Both the position numbers and the translations under genes were made by a program. Under the pieces are notes generated by a model that was not told the DNA's origin, did not search any database, and saw only the letters and a program-made list of their open reading frames with translations. This document shows positions 8,749 through 18,500 of a stretch of DNA of 64,000 nt, one piece after another. Each line of letters starts with the position of its first letter. Position 1 is the stretch's first letter. Source of the stretch: Fibrobacter succinogenes (GTDB lineage Bacteria > Fibrobacterota > Fibrobacteria > Fibrobacterales > Fibrobacteraceae); NCBI RefSeq assembly GCF_902779965.1, contig NZ_CACZDK010000026.1, positions 1-64,000 of the forward strand. Direction: 5' to 3'.

Positions 8749-9779
8749 TTCTCGTAAAGAACATATATCACATGCTTTCGTACGCCTTTCGCTGTTTGAA
8801 GGAAGGCGCATTTAAAGCGTTATCCGATGAAACAGAATCTTTCGACAATATAGACAACCTATATGCAGAAATTCTGATTCTCGGAGTGACGGTTCAAATA
8901 AAGCGTGGATTGCTGAGGGATTATATTGATGCAACAGAATCCCTCAAATGCCCTCATGGAAAAATAGAGCTTTCGGAATCCATCAAAAACATATCTTCAC
9001 AAAAAAGAGAGCTAGTATGTTCTTTTCAAGAATATACTGTAAACGCCCTGTTGAATAGAATTCTAAAACAAACATTCGCGCTTCTTTTGAAAAGCAAGGA
9101 TGTATCCCATGAACGCAAGAAAAAAATTCATAAGCTACTGACCTACTTTTCTTGTGTAGAGCCGATAGATTTACGAATTGTGGATTGGAACATTCATTTT
9201 AATCGTTGCAACGCAACATACCAGATGTTGATCTACATTTGCCATTGGATATATGATGAGTGGCTCATAAACCATAATCAAGATACAGGCACAAAGCGAT
9301 CTTATGAAGACGATCAAAAAATGAGCCGTCTATACGAGAAATTTGTACTTGAATATTTTCGTCGTGAACATCCGGAATTGAGTGCAAATGCACCGCATTT
9401 AAATTGGCAACTGGATGACTCAATTGATAAAATGTTGCCTATTATGAAAACAGATGTGACGCTCGAAAAAGAAAACCGAATACTGATTATTGACACCAAA
9501 TACTACAATAGCATGTTGCAAAGCACCTACAATTCTAGCACCCAGCATTCACACAACATGTATCAAATCTTCACCTATGTAAAGAACTTGGCGTACGAAA
9601 CTCAATCAGCCAACAAAATCGTTTCGGGGATGCTTCTTTATGCCAAAACAAATGAGGCCATTTCACCAGACCAAGACTACAAAATGAGCGGTAACAGAAT
9701 CAGTGTAAAAAGTCTAGATTTGAACAAAGACTTTACTGAAATCCGTAGGCAATTAGACACAATCGCAAAGATTATATAG
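8745..9779 (+). CDS. mcrC: McrC-family nuclease subunit
   Basis: A 344-residue McrC homologue. The N-terminal half starts ILVKNIYHMLSYAFRCL, as in many McrC proteins (5-methylcytosine restriction system component). The C-terminal half has a PD-(D/E)xK nuclease core with D237 and D250-T-K252 (MKTDVTL...LIIDTKYY). In the family this subunit cuts DNA once docked on the McrB hexamer. The start overlaps the mcrB stop, so the two are coupled. The length is close to the usual 350 residues, and no lesion is seen. Confidence 0.88.
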   Translation: MILVKNIYHMLSYAFRCLKEGAFKALSDETESFDNIDNLYAEILILGVTVQIKRGLLRDYIDATESLKCPHGKIELSESIKNISSQKRELVCSFQEYTVNALLNRILKQTFALLLKSKDVSHERKKKIHKLLTYFSCVEPIDLRIVDWNIHFNRCNATYQMLIYICHWIYDEWLINHNQDTGTKRSYEDDQKMSRLYEKFVLEYFRREHPELSANAPHLNWQLDDSIDKMLPIMKTDVTLEKENRILIIDTKYYNSMLQSTYNSSTQHSHNMYQIFTYVKNLAYETQSANKIVSGMLLYAKTNEAISPDQDYKMSGNRISVKSLDLNKDFTEIRRQLDTIAKII

Positions 9780-9780
9780 T

Positions 9781-9810
9781 AACTTAGAACTAGCAACTCA
9801 ATTCTAAGTT
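9781..9810. terminator. Inverted repeat between convergent mcrC and skp
   Basis: AACTTAGAA and TTCTAAGTT form a perfect 9-bp stem with a 12-base loop exactly between the two convergent stop codons. It lacks a good T-run, so termination here is an inference. Confidence 0.4.
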
Positions 9811-9824
9811 CTACCAACTAACGA

Positions 9825-10340
9825 CTACCTATTATTCAAATAGTTCAGCACCTTGTTCGTAAGGTCGTTTTCCTTTTTCCAGAAGAGCACGGCGCCCGTA
9901 GCACGGTCAACAACCATGTCATAGCCTTCCTGGAGCGCAATTTCGTTCACGGCCTTGCGAATCAGCTGGATAATCGGGGCACTCACCTTTTCGTTTTCGG
10001 AAATGAGTTCGCCGTTACGTCCATAAACGCGGTCGATGAATGACTTGAGTTCCGTATCCTTCTTGTTGTATTCGGCTTCAAGTTCGCGTTTCTTTTCGTC
10101 CGAAAGCATCAAGACTTGCTTATCCAAACGTTCCTTGATGGCAGCAAGTTCCTTCTGCAAAAGGTTCGCCTGCTGTTCCCACTTTGCCACTTGGCGGTCG
10201 TATTCTTCTTGAGCTTTCCTAGTACCCTTATAACCGTCAAAGATAATCTTTGAATCCACATGGGCAATGCGAAGACCATCTTCGGCAAAGCTTGCACAGG
10301 CAAAAACTACCGAAAGTAAAACTATCAACTTGCGAATCAT
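9825..10340 (-). CDS. skp: OmpH/Skp-family periplasmic chaperone
   Basis: A 171-residue protein with a signal peptide (IRKLIVLLSVVFACASFA, cut before EDG), followed by the Skp start RIAHVDSKIIFDGYKGT and a long coiled coil rich in Lys, Glu and Gln (residues ~40-110). Skp trimers hold unfolded outer-membrane proteins in the periplasm and pass them to the BAM complex. The start at 10340 has a GGAGGAG site. It lies 18 bases after bamA in the same operon, the usual arrangement. Confidence 0.9.
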   Translation of the reverse strand: MIRKLIVLLSVVFACASFAEDGLRIAHVDSKIIFDGYKGTRKAQEEYDRQVAKWEQQANLLQKELAAIKERLDKQVLMLSDEKKRELEAEYNKKDTELKSFIDRVYGRNGELISENEKVSAPIIQLIRKAVNEIALQEGYDMVVDRATGAVLFWKKENDLTNKVLNYLNNR

Positions 10341-10358
10341 AGCGCTCCTCCAGTCAGG

Positions 10359-13145
10359 TTAGAAAGACTGACCAATGACAAAGTTGAATTCCATATCGCC
10401 AACCTTGCCGTACTGCGTACCCATGCTGGAAATTTCACCCGGGTCAAGCGGCCAAGCAAAGTCGAAACCGATAATACCAAGCATCGGCACCACAACGCGG
10501 AAACCAAAACCGATATCCTTCTTAAGCTTTGTCGGATCCCATTCGCTGAGCGGATTCTTCTTCGGCTTATCGATTCTCTTTTCCGAATCAATGCGATCAC
10601 CAAACACGTTACCAGCATCAAAGAAGAACGGCAAGAGGTAGAATGTCTGCGGCACAAGTCCAAGCTGAAGTTCAGCACCAATGTACTGGTAGCTACGGCC
10701 CAAGCGGCTATTACCAATAGAACCAGAGCTATAGCCACGGAGCATACCATCGTAACCAAGCACGCCACCCATTTTATACAGAGTGCGGTGTTGCAACTTG
10801 TCGCCGAAAATCACACCGTATTCGTTTGTAAGGGCAATCGTCAAACGGTCGCGGAAGAGCGGGAACCACCACTTGATAGAAAGATCAGCCTTTATGAATT
10901 CAAAGTCACTGCCAAAGTACTTATTGGCCCACTGCACATCAAGCACGTAGCGAGAACCTTCGGTCGGGAATTGCGGCAAATTCTTGTCGTCACGCTGGAT
11001 GCGGAAGTTGAACGCCGATTCAATACCTGTATAAACTACATAGCTATTGGGGATATTCGGGCCCTGATCGTTCATGAGCCAGCCATAACCAATTTGACCA
11101 TAGAAGTAGTCATCCGGCCACTTGAGGCGCTTACCGGCAAAGATGTTACCACCGTAGCGGGTAATGTCGTGGTCGTCATAGTCTTCCATGTTCCACCAAG
11201 AATAGCTGAGGCTTGCACCGAGCGTAATCGGCTTGTCGAGGAACCACGGTTCCGTAAAGCTAATCGTAGCGCTCTTCTTGTCGGCACCGTATTCGAGGTT
11301 CAATGCGGCTTGCTGACCATCGCCCATACAGCAGTTCGGGATGGAGATGCTAGCCGTACCGACAAAGCCATCGCTTTCGCTATAAGAAACACCCAAGCTG
11401 AACTGACCTGTACCGGCCTGCTTTTCTTGAACGGCAAAGTCGAGATCCACTTCCTGTTCGCCCACCACCTTGATATCTGGAACAACCATGTCAAAGTAGT
11501 TGAGCTGCATAATGTCGCGGAAGCTACGTTCCAAAGCAGACTGGCGGTACGTATCGCCCGGATACAAACGAACTTCGCGGCGGATGACCTTTTCGTTCGT
11601 CTTGGTATTGCCACGCACATGAACCTTATGGATCTGAGCCGGCAAGCCTTCGTTCATCTTGTAGGCGAGGTTCACGATAGAATCGTTTTCGAAAGTTCTT
11701 TCTTCGTCGAACTGGGCAAAGAGGTAGCCATCTTCGCGGTAAGAATCAAGCAAAGCCTTGCGAGAAGCTTCGTAAAGATACTGGTCAAACACGGCACCGC
11801 TATCCAAACGGAACACGTAACCAAGCATCGCATCGGTCTGGACTTCGTTACCGGTAAAGTGGAGCCCGCCCATGTAGTAACGGCGACCTTCAGTCACATC
11901 GATATGCACAATGATATCGCTAGAAGTCTTGATGTTATCGTACTTGTAGAGAGCCGGAATCAAGTCTTCGATCATGTAACGCACGAGGAGCTTACTTTCG
12001 TAAGCGGTACGCTTCTTGATTTTCAGGAGGGAATCAATCTTCGGGTTGCTCCACTTCTGGTCCTTGACCAAGTCCAGCCATTCATTGCGGGCATTTTCAT
12101 AACGAATAATGTCATTCAGAATTTTCCAGGCACCTTCTTCATCCTTGACCTGCTGCACACGTCTTGTCACAGGATTTTTGTCACTGGCCTTGCGCATGTG
12201 CCTATAATAGTGCGTCACTTCCATTGTCGGCTTGCCAGCCATCTTGAAGAACGGACTCGTAGAATCGGCCAAAGCATCGTTCAATTGCGTGTAAAGCGGA
12301 GCCAAGCGTTCTCCAACCGGCACCATGCGTCCAAGGTAGAACAAGCATGAAGAATCCGGGAGATACTCGGCATGATAATCATTGAGTTCAGCATCCAAGA
12401 AGCCGAAATGGCGGAACACATTCAGCACGGTATCGCGGTCGGCTTCAAAGATGTTTTCCTTGAATTCGCCGCCCCCCCACCACTGGTTTTCCTTGGAAAG
12501 CATGTGATCGGTGATTTCTTCGACCGGCACATGATCGTTGCCTTTCACTTCGACGCCACGGATACGCACCTTGGAACCTTCGCGAATCACGAAGGTCACC
12601 TTGTTCTGGTATTCGTCCACCGGTTCTTCGCGGTAGCCCACTTCGGCAAGAAGGAAGCCTTCGGAGCGGTAATGGTCGAGCAAAGCCTGGCGAGTGCGTT
12701 CCAGTTGAGCCTTACTGTAAACCTGGCCTGCAATCATGTGGATTTTCAAACGAAGATCATCTTCGGAAACTTCGTCGCAGCCATCCAAAATAGCGGTATC
12801 GAGAGCCGGGAGTTCCTTGACCTTGAAGACCAAGTCCACATAGGAACCATCATCACCCACATAGTCCACCCATGCAGTCACATCGTCAAACAAACCGGAA
12901 GCGTAAAGCGAACTTACCGAGTTTTGCACCTTTTCTGAAAGCGTAGACGGGGAAAAGCTCTGCCCCGTACGGATGCCGACACGCCCTAAAACCGAGCGTT
13001 CGTCCATGTGATGTGTACCTTCGACACGAATCTTGTTAATCTTATTCTCAACCATGTACTTGTCGGAAATTTGCGACATGTCCAACAACTGGGCATTCGA
13101 CATACCGACCAAAGCAAGAACGAATAAAAGCGAACGGGAACGCAG
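10359..13145 (-). CDS. bamA: BamA outer-membrane assembly protein, probable CTG start
   Basis: A BamA/YaeT protein of about 928 residues: several POTRA domains (e.g. KINKIRVEGTHHMDERSV, KVRIRGVEVKGNDHVP, AQIHKVHVRGNTKTNEKV) and a 16-strand barrel containing the LRGYSSGS loop (RGY at about 803-805). A region of roughly 130 residues (about 250-380) between POTRA domains is longer than usual and mostly helical. A signal peptide (RSRSLLFVLALVGMSNA) appears only if translation starts at CTG 13145 or the preceding ATT. AGGTAGGT sits five bases before the CTG, and stops lie just upstream. The TTG at 13112 or ATG at 13103 would cut the signal peptide. Confidence 0.92.
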   Translation of the reverse strand: MRSRSLLFVLALVGMSNAQLLDMSQISDKYMVENKINKIRVEGTHHMDERSVLGRVGIRTGQSFSPSTLSEKVQNSVSSLYASGLFDDVTAWVDYVGDDGSYVDLVFKVKELPALDTAILDGCDEVSEDDLRLKIHMIAGQVYSKAQLERTRQALLDHYRSEGFLLAEVGYREEPVDEYQNKVTFVIREGSKVRIRGVEVKGNDHVPVEEITDHMLSKENQWWGGGEFKENIFEADRDTVLNVFRHFGFLDAELNDYHAEYLPDSSCLFYLGRMVPVGERLAPLYTQLNDALADSTSPFFKMAGKPTMEVTHYYRHMRKASDKNPVTRRVQQVKDEEGAWKILNDIIRYENARNEWLDLVKDQKWSNPKIDSLLKIKKRTAYESKLLVRYMIEDLIPALYKYDNIKTSSDIIVHIDVTEGRRYYMGGLHFTGNEVQTDAMLGYVFRLDSGAVFDQYLYEASRKALLDSYREDGYLFAQFDEERTFENDSIVNLAYKMNEGLPAQIHKVHVRGNTKTNEKVIRREVRLYPGDTYRQSALERSFRDIMQLNYFDMVVPDIKVVGEQEVDLDFAVQEKQAGTGQFSLGVSYSESDGFVGTASISIPNCCMGDGQQAALNLEYGADKKSATISFTEPWFLDKPITLGASLSYSWWNMEDYDDHDITRYGGNIFAGKRLKWPDDYFYGQIGYGWLMNDQGPNIPNSYVVYTGIESAFNFRIQRDDKNLPQFPTEGSRYVLDVQWANKYFGSDFEFIKADLSIKWWFPLFRDRLTIALTNEYGVIFGDKLQHRTLYKMGGVLGYDGMLRGYSSGSIGNSRLGRSYQYIGAELQLGLVPQTFYLLPFFFDAGNVFGDRIDSEKRIDKPKKNPLSEWDPTKLKKDIGFGFRVVVPMLGIIGFDFAWPLDPGEISSMGTQYGKVGDMEFNFVIGQSF

Positions 13146-13580
13146 AATAGACCTACCTATAAAAGCAGTTTATTAAAATTTCTTGCCAAAAATACAAAAA
13201 ATATACGCTCCCGCCCACTCAACATTTTTAAAAAAGGGCAATCAGCCGACAATCCATAATTCTTGTAAGTGCTGTTAGAACCGTATGGATCCTTCTGACG
13301 GAGGATGACGCGACTGAAGGGAGTCTCCTACCTATCTGACGACAGACGAAACGGAGGATGATGCGGCGCTCTTTTAAAGAGTACTTTACATTTTTTGAAA
13401 GTGTTACATAAACCATCCACAAACAAGTCGGGATGACATCATCGCCCATATATATGGGCAAGGATTGCGCCGTTTTTTTTCGCAAAGAAAAAGAAACTCT
13501 CTTTATTTAGTCGGAACGCAAGCGCATTATTTATATTTAAGTCGAAAAAATTTAACTCACACCCTCTATTGAAGGATACT
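13146..13580. other. Intergenic region, divergent promoters and repeat words
   Basis: I see no credible gene. The stretch has a reversed copy of the dispersed unit (GGATCCTTCTGACGGAGGATGAC near 13289, described here in parts) and a second GGAGGATGATGC at about 13352. TATATTTA at about 13530-13538 is a candidate promoter box for paaK. A minus-strand open frame at 13228-13485 runs through repeat DNA and is not believed. Confidence 0.5.
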
Positions 13581-14918
13581 ATGCGATCTACAGCTTGGAA
13601 CGACGAAGAAAACAAAGTCTTGCCCGAAATGGCTCTTGACTTTATGCCCGAAGAAAAATTACGCGAATTGCAGTTGCAGCGTTTGCGCGCAACCGTGAAG
13701 CTCGCCTACGAGAAGGTCCCGCTGTTCCATGAACGCATGGTCGAAAAAGGTGTCAAGCCCGAAGACATCAAGACTCTGAAGGACATCGTGAAGATTCCGT
13801 TCTCCATGAAGAAGGACCTTCGCGACACTTATCCGTACGGTCTTTTCGCTGTTGATATGAGCGAAGTCGTGCGTTTGCATGCAAGCTCCGGCACCACCGG
13901 TAAGCCGATTGTCGTCGGTTACACCAAGGAAGACATGGAAGTCTGGGCACAGGTTGTCAAGCGCGGCCTCCTCGCTTGCGGTTTCCGCAGCACGGACATT
14001 GTGCAGAACTTCTACGGCTACGGCCTCTTCACTGGCGGCCTTGGCATTCACGGCGGTTTCGAAGCACTCGGCGCCACAGTCGTGCCGATTAGCGGCGGCA
14101 ATACCGAACGCCAGGTGATGCTCATGAAAGACTTTGGCGTGACCGCTGTCGGTGGCACTCCGAGTTATTTTGTCCGCATTATCGACGTTGCCGAAAAGAT
14201 GGGCGTCGACATTTCCAAGCTCAACGTGAAGCGCGGTATCTTCGGTGCAGAACCGTGGAGCGATGGCATGCGCGACTACATCGAAGAAAAGACGGGCATC
14301 AAGGCTTACGACATTTACGGTCTTTCTGAAATTGTTGGCCCGGGCGTTGGTTGCGAATGCGAATGCCGCGACGGCATCCACATTTTCGAAGATCACTTCT
14401 ACCCCGAAATTGTCGATCCGGAAACGCTCGAACCGCTTCCGGACGGCGAAGAAGGCGAACTCGTCATCAGCACGCTCAGCAAGCGCGCTATGCCGATTTT
14501 GCGCTACCGCACCCGCGACATCACCGCTATCGAAAAGACCAAGTGCGCCTGCGGCCGTACCATCCGCCGTATCCGCCGCATTGGCCGCCGTAGCGATGAC
14601 ATGATTATCATGCGCGGCGTGAACGTGTTCCCGAGCCAGATCGAAACGGCACTCCTCCGCGCCGAAAAGGCATTGCCGCACTACCAGATTGTTCTCGACA
14701 CCAAGAACAACATGGACACGCTCGAAGTCAAGGTCGAAGTTTCTCGCGACATGGTGAGCGACTCCATGAGCGATATGGAACAGCTCTCCAAGAAGTTCAA
14801 GCACTCCATCGAACAGATTCTTGGCATCTCTGTGATTGTCACGCTCTGCGAACCGGATTCTCTGCCGCGCAGCGAAGGCAAGGCAAAGAGAGTTGTTGAC
14901 AACAGAAAGAAGATTTAA
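13581..14918 (+). CDS. paaK: Phenylacetate-CoA ligase family (adenylate-forming)
   Basis: A 445-residue AMP-forming acyl-CoA ligase of the PaaK type. The P-loop-like SSGTTGKP is near residue 100, and the AMP-binding signature DIYGLSEIVGPG is in the middle. RYRTRDI and the C-terminal RSDDMIIMRGVNVFPSQIE close the enzyme. It activates phenylacetate or a related aryl acid to the CoA thioester. The ATG at 13581 follows GAAGGA; a TTG at 13569 would overlap that site. An ACT-domain gene follows after 17 bases. In anaerobes this pair often accompanies aryl-acid recycling into aromatic amino acids, so the physiological substrate may be any aryl acetate. Confidence 0.9.
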   Translation: MRSTAWNDEENKVLPEMALDFMPEEKLRELQLQRLRATVKLAYEKVPLFHERMVEKGVKPEDIKTLKDIVKIPFSMKKDLRDTYPYGLFAVDMSEVVRLHASSGTTGKPIVVGYTKEDMEVWAQVVKRGLLACGFRSTDIVQNFYGYGLFTGGLGIHGGFEALGATVVPISGGNTERQVMLMKDFGVTAVGGTPSYFVRIIDVAEKMGVDISKLNVKRGIFGAEPWSDGMRDYIEEKTGIKAYDIYGLSEIVGPGVGCECECRDGIHIFEDHFYPEIVDPETLEPLPDGEEGELVISTLSKRAMPILRYRTRDITAIEKTKCACGRTIRRIRRIGRRSDDMIIMRGVNVFPSQIETALLRAEKALPHYQIVLDTKNNMDTLEVKVEVSRDMVSDSMSDMEQLSKKFKHSIEQILGISVIVTLCEPDSLPRSEGKAKRVVDNRKKI

Positions 14919-14935
14919 GAAGAAAGGAGAAAAAA

Positions 14936-15361
14936 ATGAAAATTCCACAGGTTTCCGTTTTTGTTCAGAACCGTCCGGGTCGTCTCCAGGCTGTTTGCCG
15001 TTCACTCGCTGACGCAGGCATCAACCTTCTCTCGCTCACGCTCGCCGATTCCGGCGAATTCGGCCTTATCCGCCTGATTGTGAACGACTCCGAAAAAGCT
15101 GTTGCTGTGCTCGAAAAGTCCGGCCTCAGCGCCACGATTACCGACGTTGTCGCTTGCCCTGTCGAAGACAGAGTCGGCGGGCTCGCCGATCTTTTGGACG
15201 TTCTTGGCGACTTGCAGATTGACTACATGTACGCATACCCGTCCGAATGCAAGGCTGCAACGAACATCATGATTCTTCGCTTTAGCGATACCGAAAAGGC
15301 GCTCAAGGTCTTGGAAGCAAAGAACTTCAAGACTCTCAGCACTCAAGAAATGCTCGGATAG
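14936..15361 (+). CDS. Tandem ACT-domain protein
   Basis: A 141-residue protein made of two ACT domains: PQVSVFVQNRPGRLQAVC at residues 3-20, with the second half starting near DRVGGLADLLDVLGDL at about 79. ACT domains bind amino acids or related ligands. Proteins of this build are commonly encoded directly after paaK-like ligases, as here, and probably sense an aromatic amino acid or aryl acid. AAAGGAG precedes the ATG. A clear terminator follows. Confidence 0.85.
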   Translation: MKIPQVSVFVQNRPGRLQAVCRSLADAGINLLSLTLADSGEFGLIRLIVNDSEKAVAVLEKSGLSATITDVVACPVEDRVGGLADLLDVLGDLQIDYMYAYPSECKAATNIMILRFSDTEKALKVLEAKNFKTLSTQEMLG

Positions 15362-15426
15362 TTGAGATTGGCGAGATTCATCGAATCCCGCCAAAGTTAC
15401 TGGTTCTAATTACTAGTTAAAGAACA

Positions 15427-15459
15427 GCTAAACGGAACAACCGTTTAGCCGTTTTTTTT
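15427..15459 (+). terminator. Intrinsic terminator of the paaK-ACT operon
   Basis: GCTAAACGG and CCGTTTAGC form a 9-bp stem with a five-base loop, followed by CG and a run of eight T. Confidence 0.9.
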
Positions 15460-15465
15460 ATTCAG

Positions 15466-15490
15466 AAAAAATGCCCGGCAGAGCCGAGCA
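15466..15490 (-). terminator. Intrinsic terminator of the CotH lipoprotein gene
   Basis: On the minus strand TGCTCGGC-TCTG-CCGGGCA folds into a hairpin (one G-T pair) followed by a T-run. It starts 20 bases after the stop codon. Confidence 0.8.
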
Positions 15491-15509
15491 CTTACAACAT
15501 TCATCTAGC

Positions 15510-18500
15510 TTATCTAAACACAGCGCTCAACGAGGTCACTTCGCCTGGGTTCACCTTGCGGGTCACATCGGTCACGCCATCGCTCCAGCCCGTGAACACT
15601 GCGCCAGATTTTGCCTGAGCCGTAAGCGTTACCGGCACGCCCGTGTAGAACGTCAATCTCATCGAAGACTGATCCAAAGCGAGGCCATCCACAAGAATTG
15701 TGCCCGAGCCCTGCGAGGCAAGTGTCATTTCGACAGGCGAGCCCAGCGAGAAGAACGATACCATCTGCTCACGAACCGTAGCCTGGCGCGACTGTGCAAA
15801 CGACTTAATCGTCTGCAAGTTATTGCTCATCGAAGAAGCGTTGTAGTTCCAGAACTGCTGATCGCGAGTCATTTCGGATTCCACCTGAGACTGCAAATCG
15901 TTAATTCGCTTCAAAAGCCTGTCGGCAGAGAAGTTCATCGAAAGGAGCACGCTAAAGCGGTTGATAAACGCATTCTTGAAGTTTGCATTTTCAAGCAAGC
16001 GACTGATAAGAATTGTATGTTCCGAAATACCGCCATTTGCTGCAGCCATTTGCGGTTGCTGCCCGCCGAAGCCACCGCCCCAGTTGCCGCCGCCGAAGTC
16101 GCCACCCATACCAGGGAAATTCATGCCACCCATGCCCTGTGTACCGCTAGCGTTTGTCACGTAGCTAAACACGTTGCCATTCTGGGTATTGTAAGACACG
16201 CCAAAGCCAAAGTCCACATCGTACATGAACCATTTCCACTTGGTCTTCTGGCTTGCAACACGCCATTTCTTCAAGTTGTTATGCGGCCAGTCACTGTTAT
16301 TCACAAACATTTCCGCCTGCATGTAATTCATGAAGTTGTCAACATCAATCTGGTCTGCAATTTTTTTATAGTTCGCATCAGAGGTCAAATTATTACTTTG
16401 TAACCAATCTATCATAGCCTTATAATCAGCGGCAGAACCGGCGGCAGCTTCATTGGTGCCGCTCGACGTGGTCGCGACGAGGTCTATATCGTTCGGGTCA
16501 TAGCCGTACTTGGTTTCGTAATAATATTCATTGTTACGTTCGCGCAAGTCATGGATACCATAATACTTGCCATTGTAATACACGACAACATAACGGCCGC
16601 GCTGATAATCAACGCCGAGACCTTCCGTCATCGAAGTTCCCAAGCGGTCGCGCAAATAATCGTCACCGCTGTTGTTACCGAAGTTTCTGAACGAGAAAGC
16701 CTTGAACTTCTTGAGTTCCGGATAATCCGGGAACAAGGTGTATTTCAAGCGTTTGTCGCCATATTCTTCGCGCAAGGTAATTGCAAACGATTTCTTTTCT
16801 TTTGCACGGCTATACTGCCCTGTAATCTTGTAATCGCCCTTGATGCCAAACGCAGGCGTTTTCGGCTTACCTGGTTCAAACATTTCGACATACACGGGGA
16901 GTTCACGGTTGCTCCAGAAGTTCGCACCCTTTTTCGGGTCCATCATTGCAGCGCCATTACCCGTCATGTAAAGACCGGAATCGGGGCTGAACATCGAAAG
17001 CGGATCGGTCGTCACAAAGATTGCAGCGAGCGACGGTTGCTGTTCAAAAACATAAGTACGATTGATTTCTTCACTCGGGTAAGAGCCCGTAGCATAAGTA
17101 CGGCAACGCAAAACGGTTGTGGCGTTAATCGTCAACGTTGTCTGTACCACCGGAGAATTTGCAGTCGGTTCAGCACCGCCCTGTTCGCAACGCGTGCCCG
17201 TTGGGAACGTAGCCGACACCGCAGAAGAATAGAATCCAGAAGGCGGAATATTCACTTCGGCCACTTGCACTTGTTCCGTAAAGACTTCGCCAAGCGTATT
17301 GCCATAAGGCGACGGAAGAGCAAAGCCCCACTTGCCAGCGCCATCACGAGACCAAGAAGCATTCGTCGGAACAGCACCAAAACGCACAGAGTCAAGCATT
17401 GCATTTTCGGCATTTATAAAGTACAATGCACCGCCATCCTTATCGACCTTGAACGACGCATGCGGTTCGTGTCCGCGATTGCGAGCAATCACCGATGTAA
17501 TCTGGATAGTCGTTGATTCGCTGCCCTGAGTTTCAGTAGCAAAAGTCATTGCCGTAATTTGATTGCGATTCAAATCCTTTGCATTGTCATCCAAACGAAC
17601 GTAATACACCGACGACAAATCGCCCGTACCGCGAAGATTCTTGCCAGTCCAATTGCTAATGTTTTCGCCTTCCTTAAAGTTCACGCGAATCTTGTGATTC
17701 TTGGTAATGAACCCACGGACCACAATCTGATTAGCCTTGCTTAGTTTCGATGCGTTATTAGACTTGACCACAACGCGGGAATAAGAACCGCCCTGAGCCA
17801 CCTTCATCACAGCACCGATTTGCTGAGCTCCGCCTTCGCTAAAGCAAAGAGAAGACTTGCCTTGAAGATTTTGAACATTGTTGCCAGTATTTCCACCAGC
17901 ACCAGGATTACCACCCATGCCGGGCATGCCGCCGCCCCAATCACCGCCCATTCCCGGGAAGTTGAAACCGCCAGCGCTACCGGCTGCAGATTCTGAACTA
18001 CAATCGGAGCCCACCAAGTTGAGGGAATCAGAAGGCAAAACATAATCCGCATAGTCCTTGCCCGAAAGGAACACCACCATGAAACTCTTGGCCGGAACAG
18101 TTACGTTTCCAAAGACCCAACGACGCGGATTTGTCAAATCATCCGTAAGAGAATAGCCCTTCAAACTCACAGGAGCATCGGACGAGTTATAGAATTCGAC
18201 CCATCCCGGATCATTACCGTCATTGTCCTTGAGATTCGCATTTGTTGGAGAAATTTCAGAGAAGAAAACCGGGCTGTTCCCCAGGAACTGAGGAATCACT
18301 TCTTGAACGCTAGAACTCTGCGGAATCGCAAAAGAACTCGAGGAATTCACAATAACAGGCGATGAATTCGTCGAAACCATCTGGGATGATGACGATGCTG
18401 ACACGCCCGGAATTCCAGACGAAGAAATGCCTGGTAAAACACCAGCCGAACTCGAAAGCCCAAGTCCAAAACCTGAATTAGCATCGGAGCTAACTTCACC

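Noticed and set aside
10788-12350. 520-codon plus-strand frame opposite bamA
   Set aside because: Shadow of bamA, which has POTRA and barrel motifs.
13659-15005. 448-codon minus-strand frame opposite paaK
   Set aside because: Shadow of paaK and the ACT gene.
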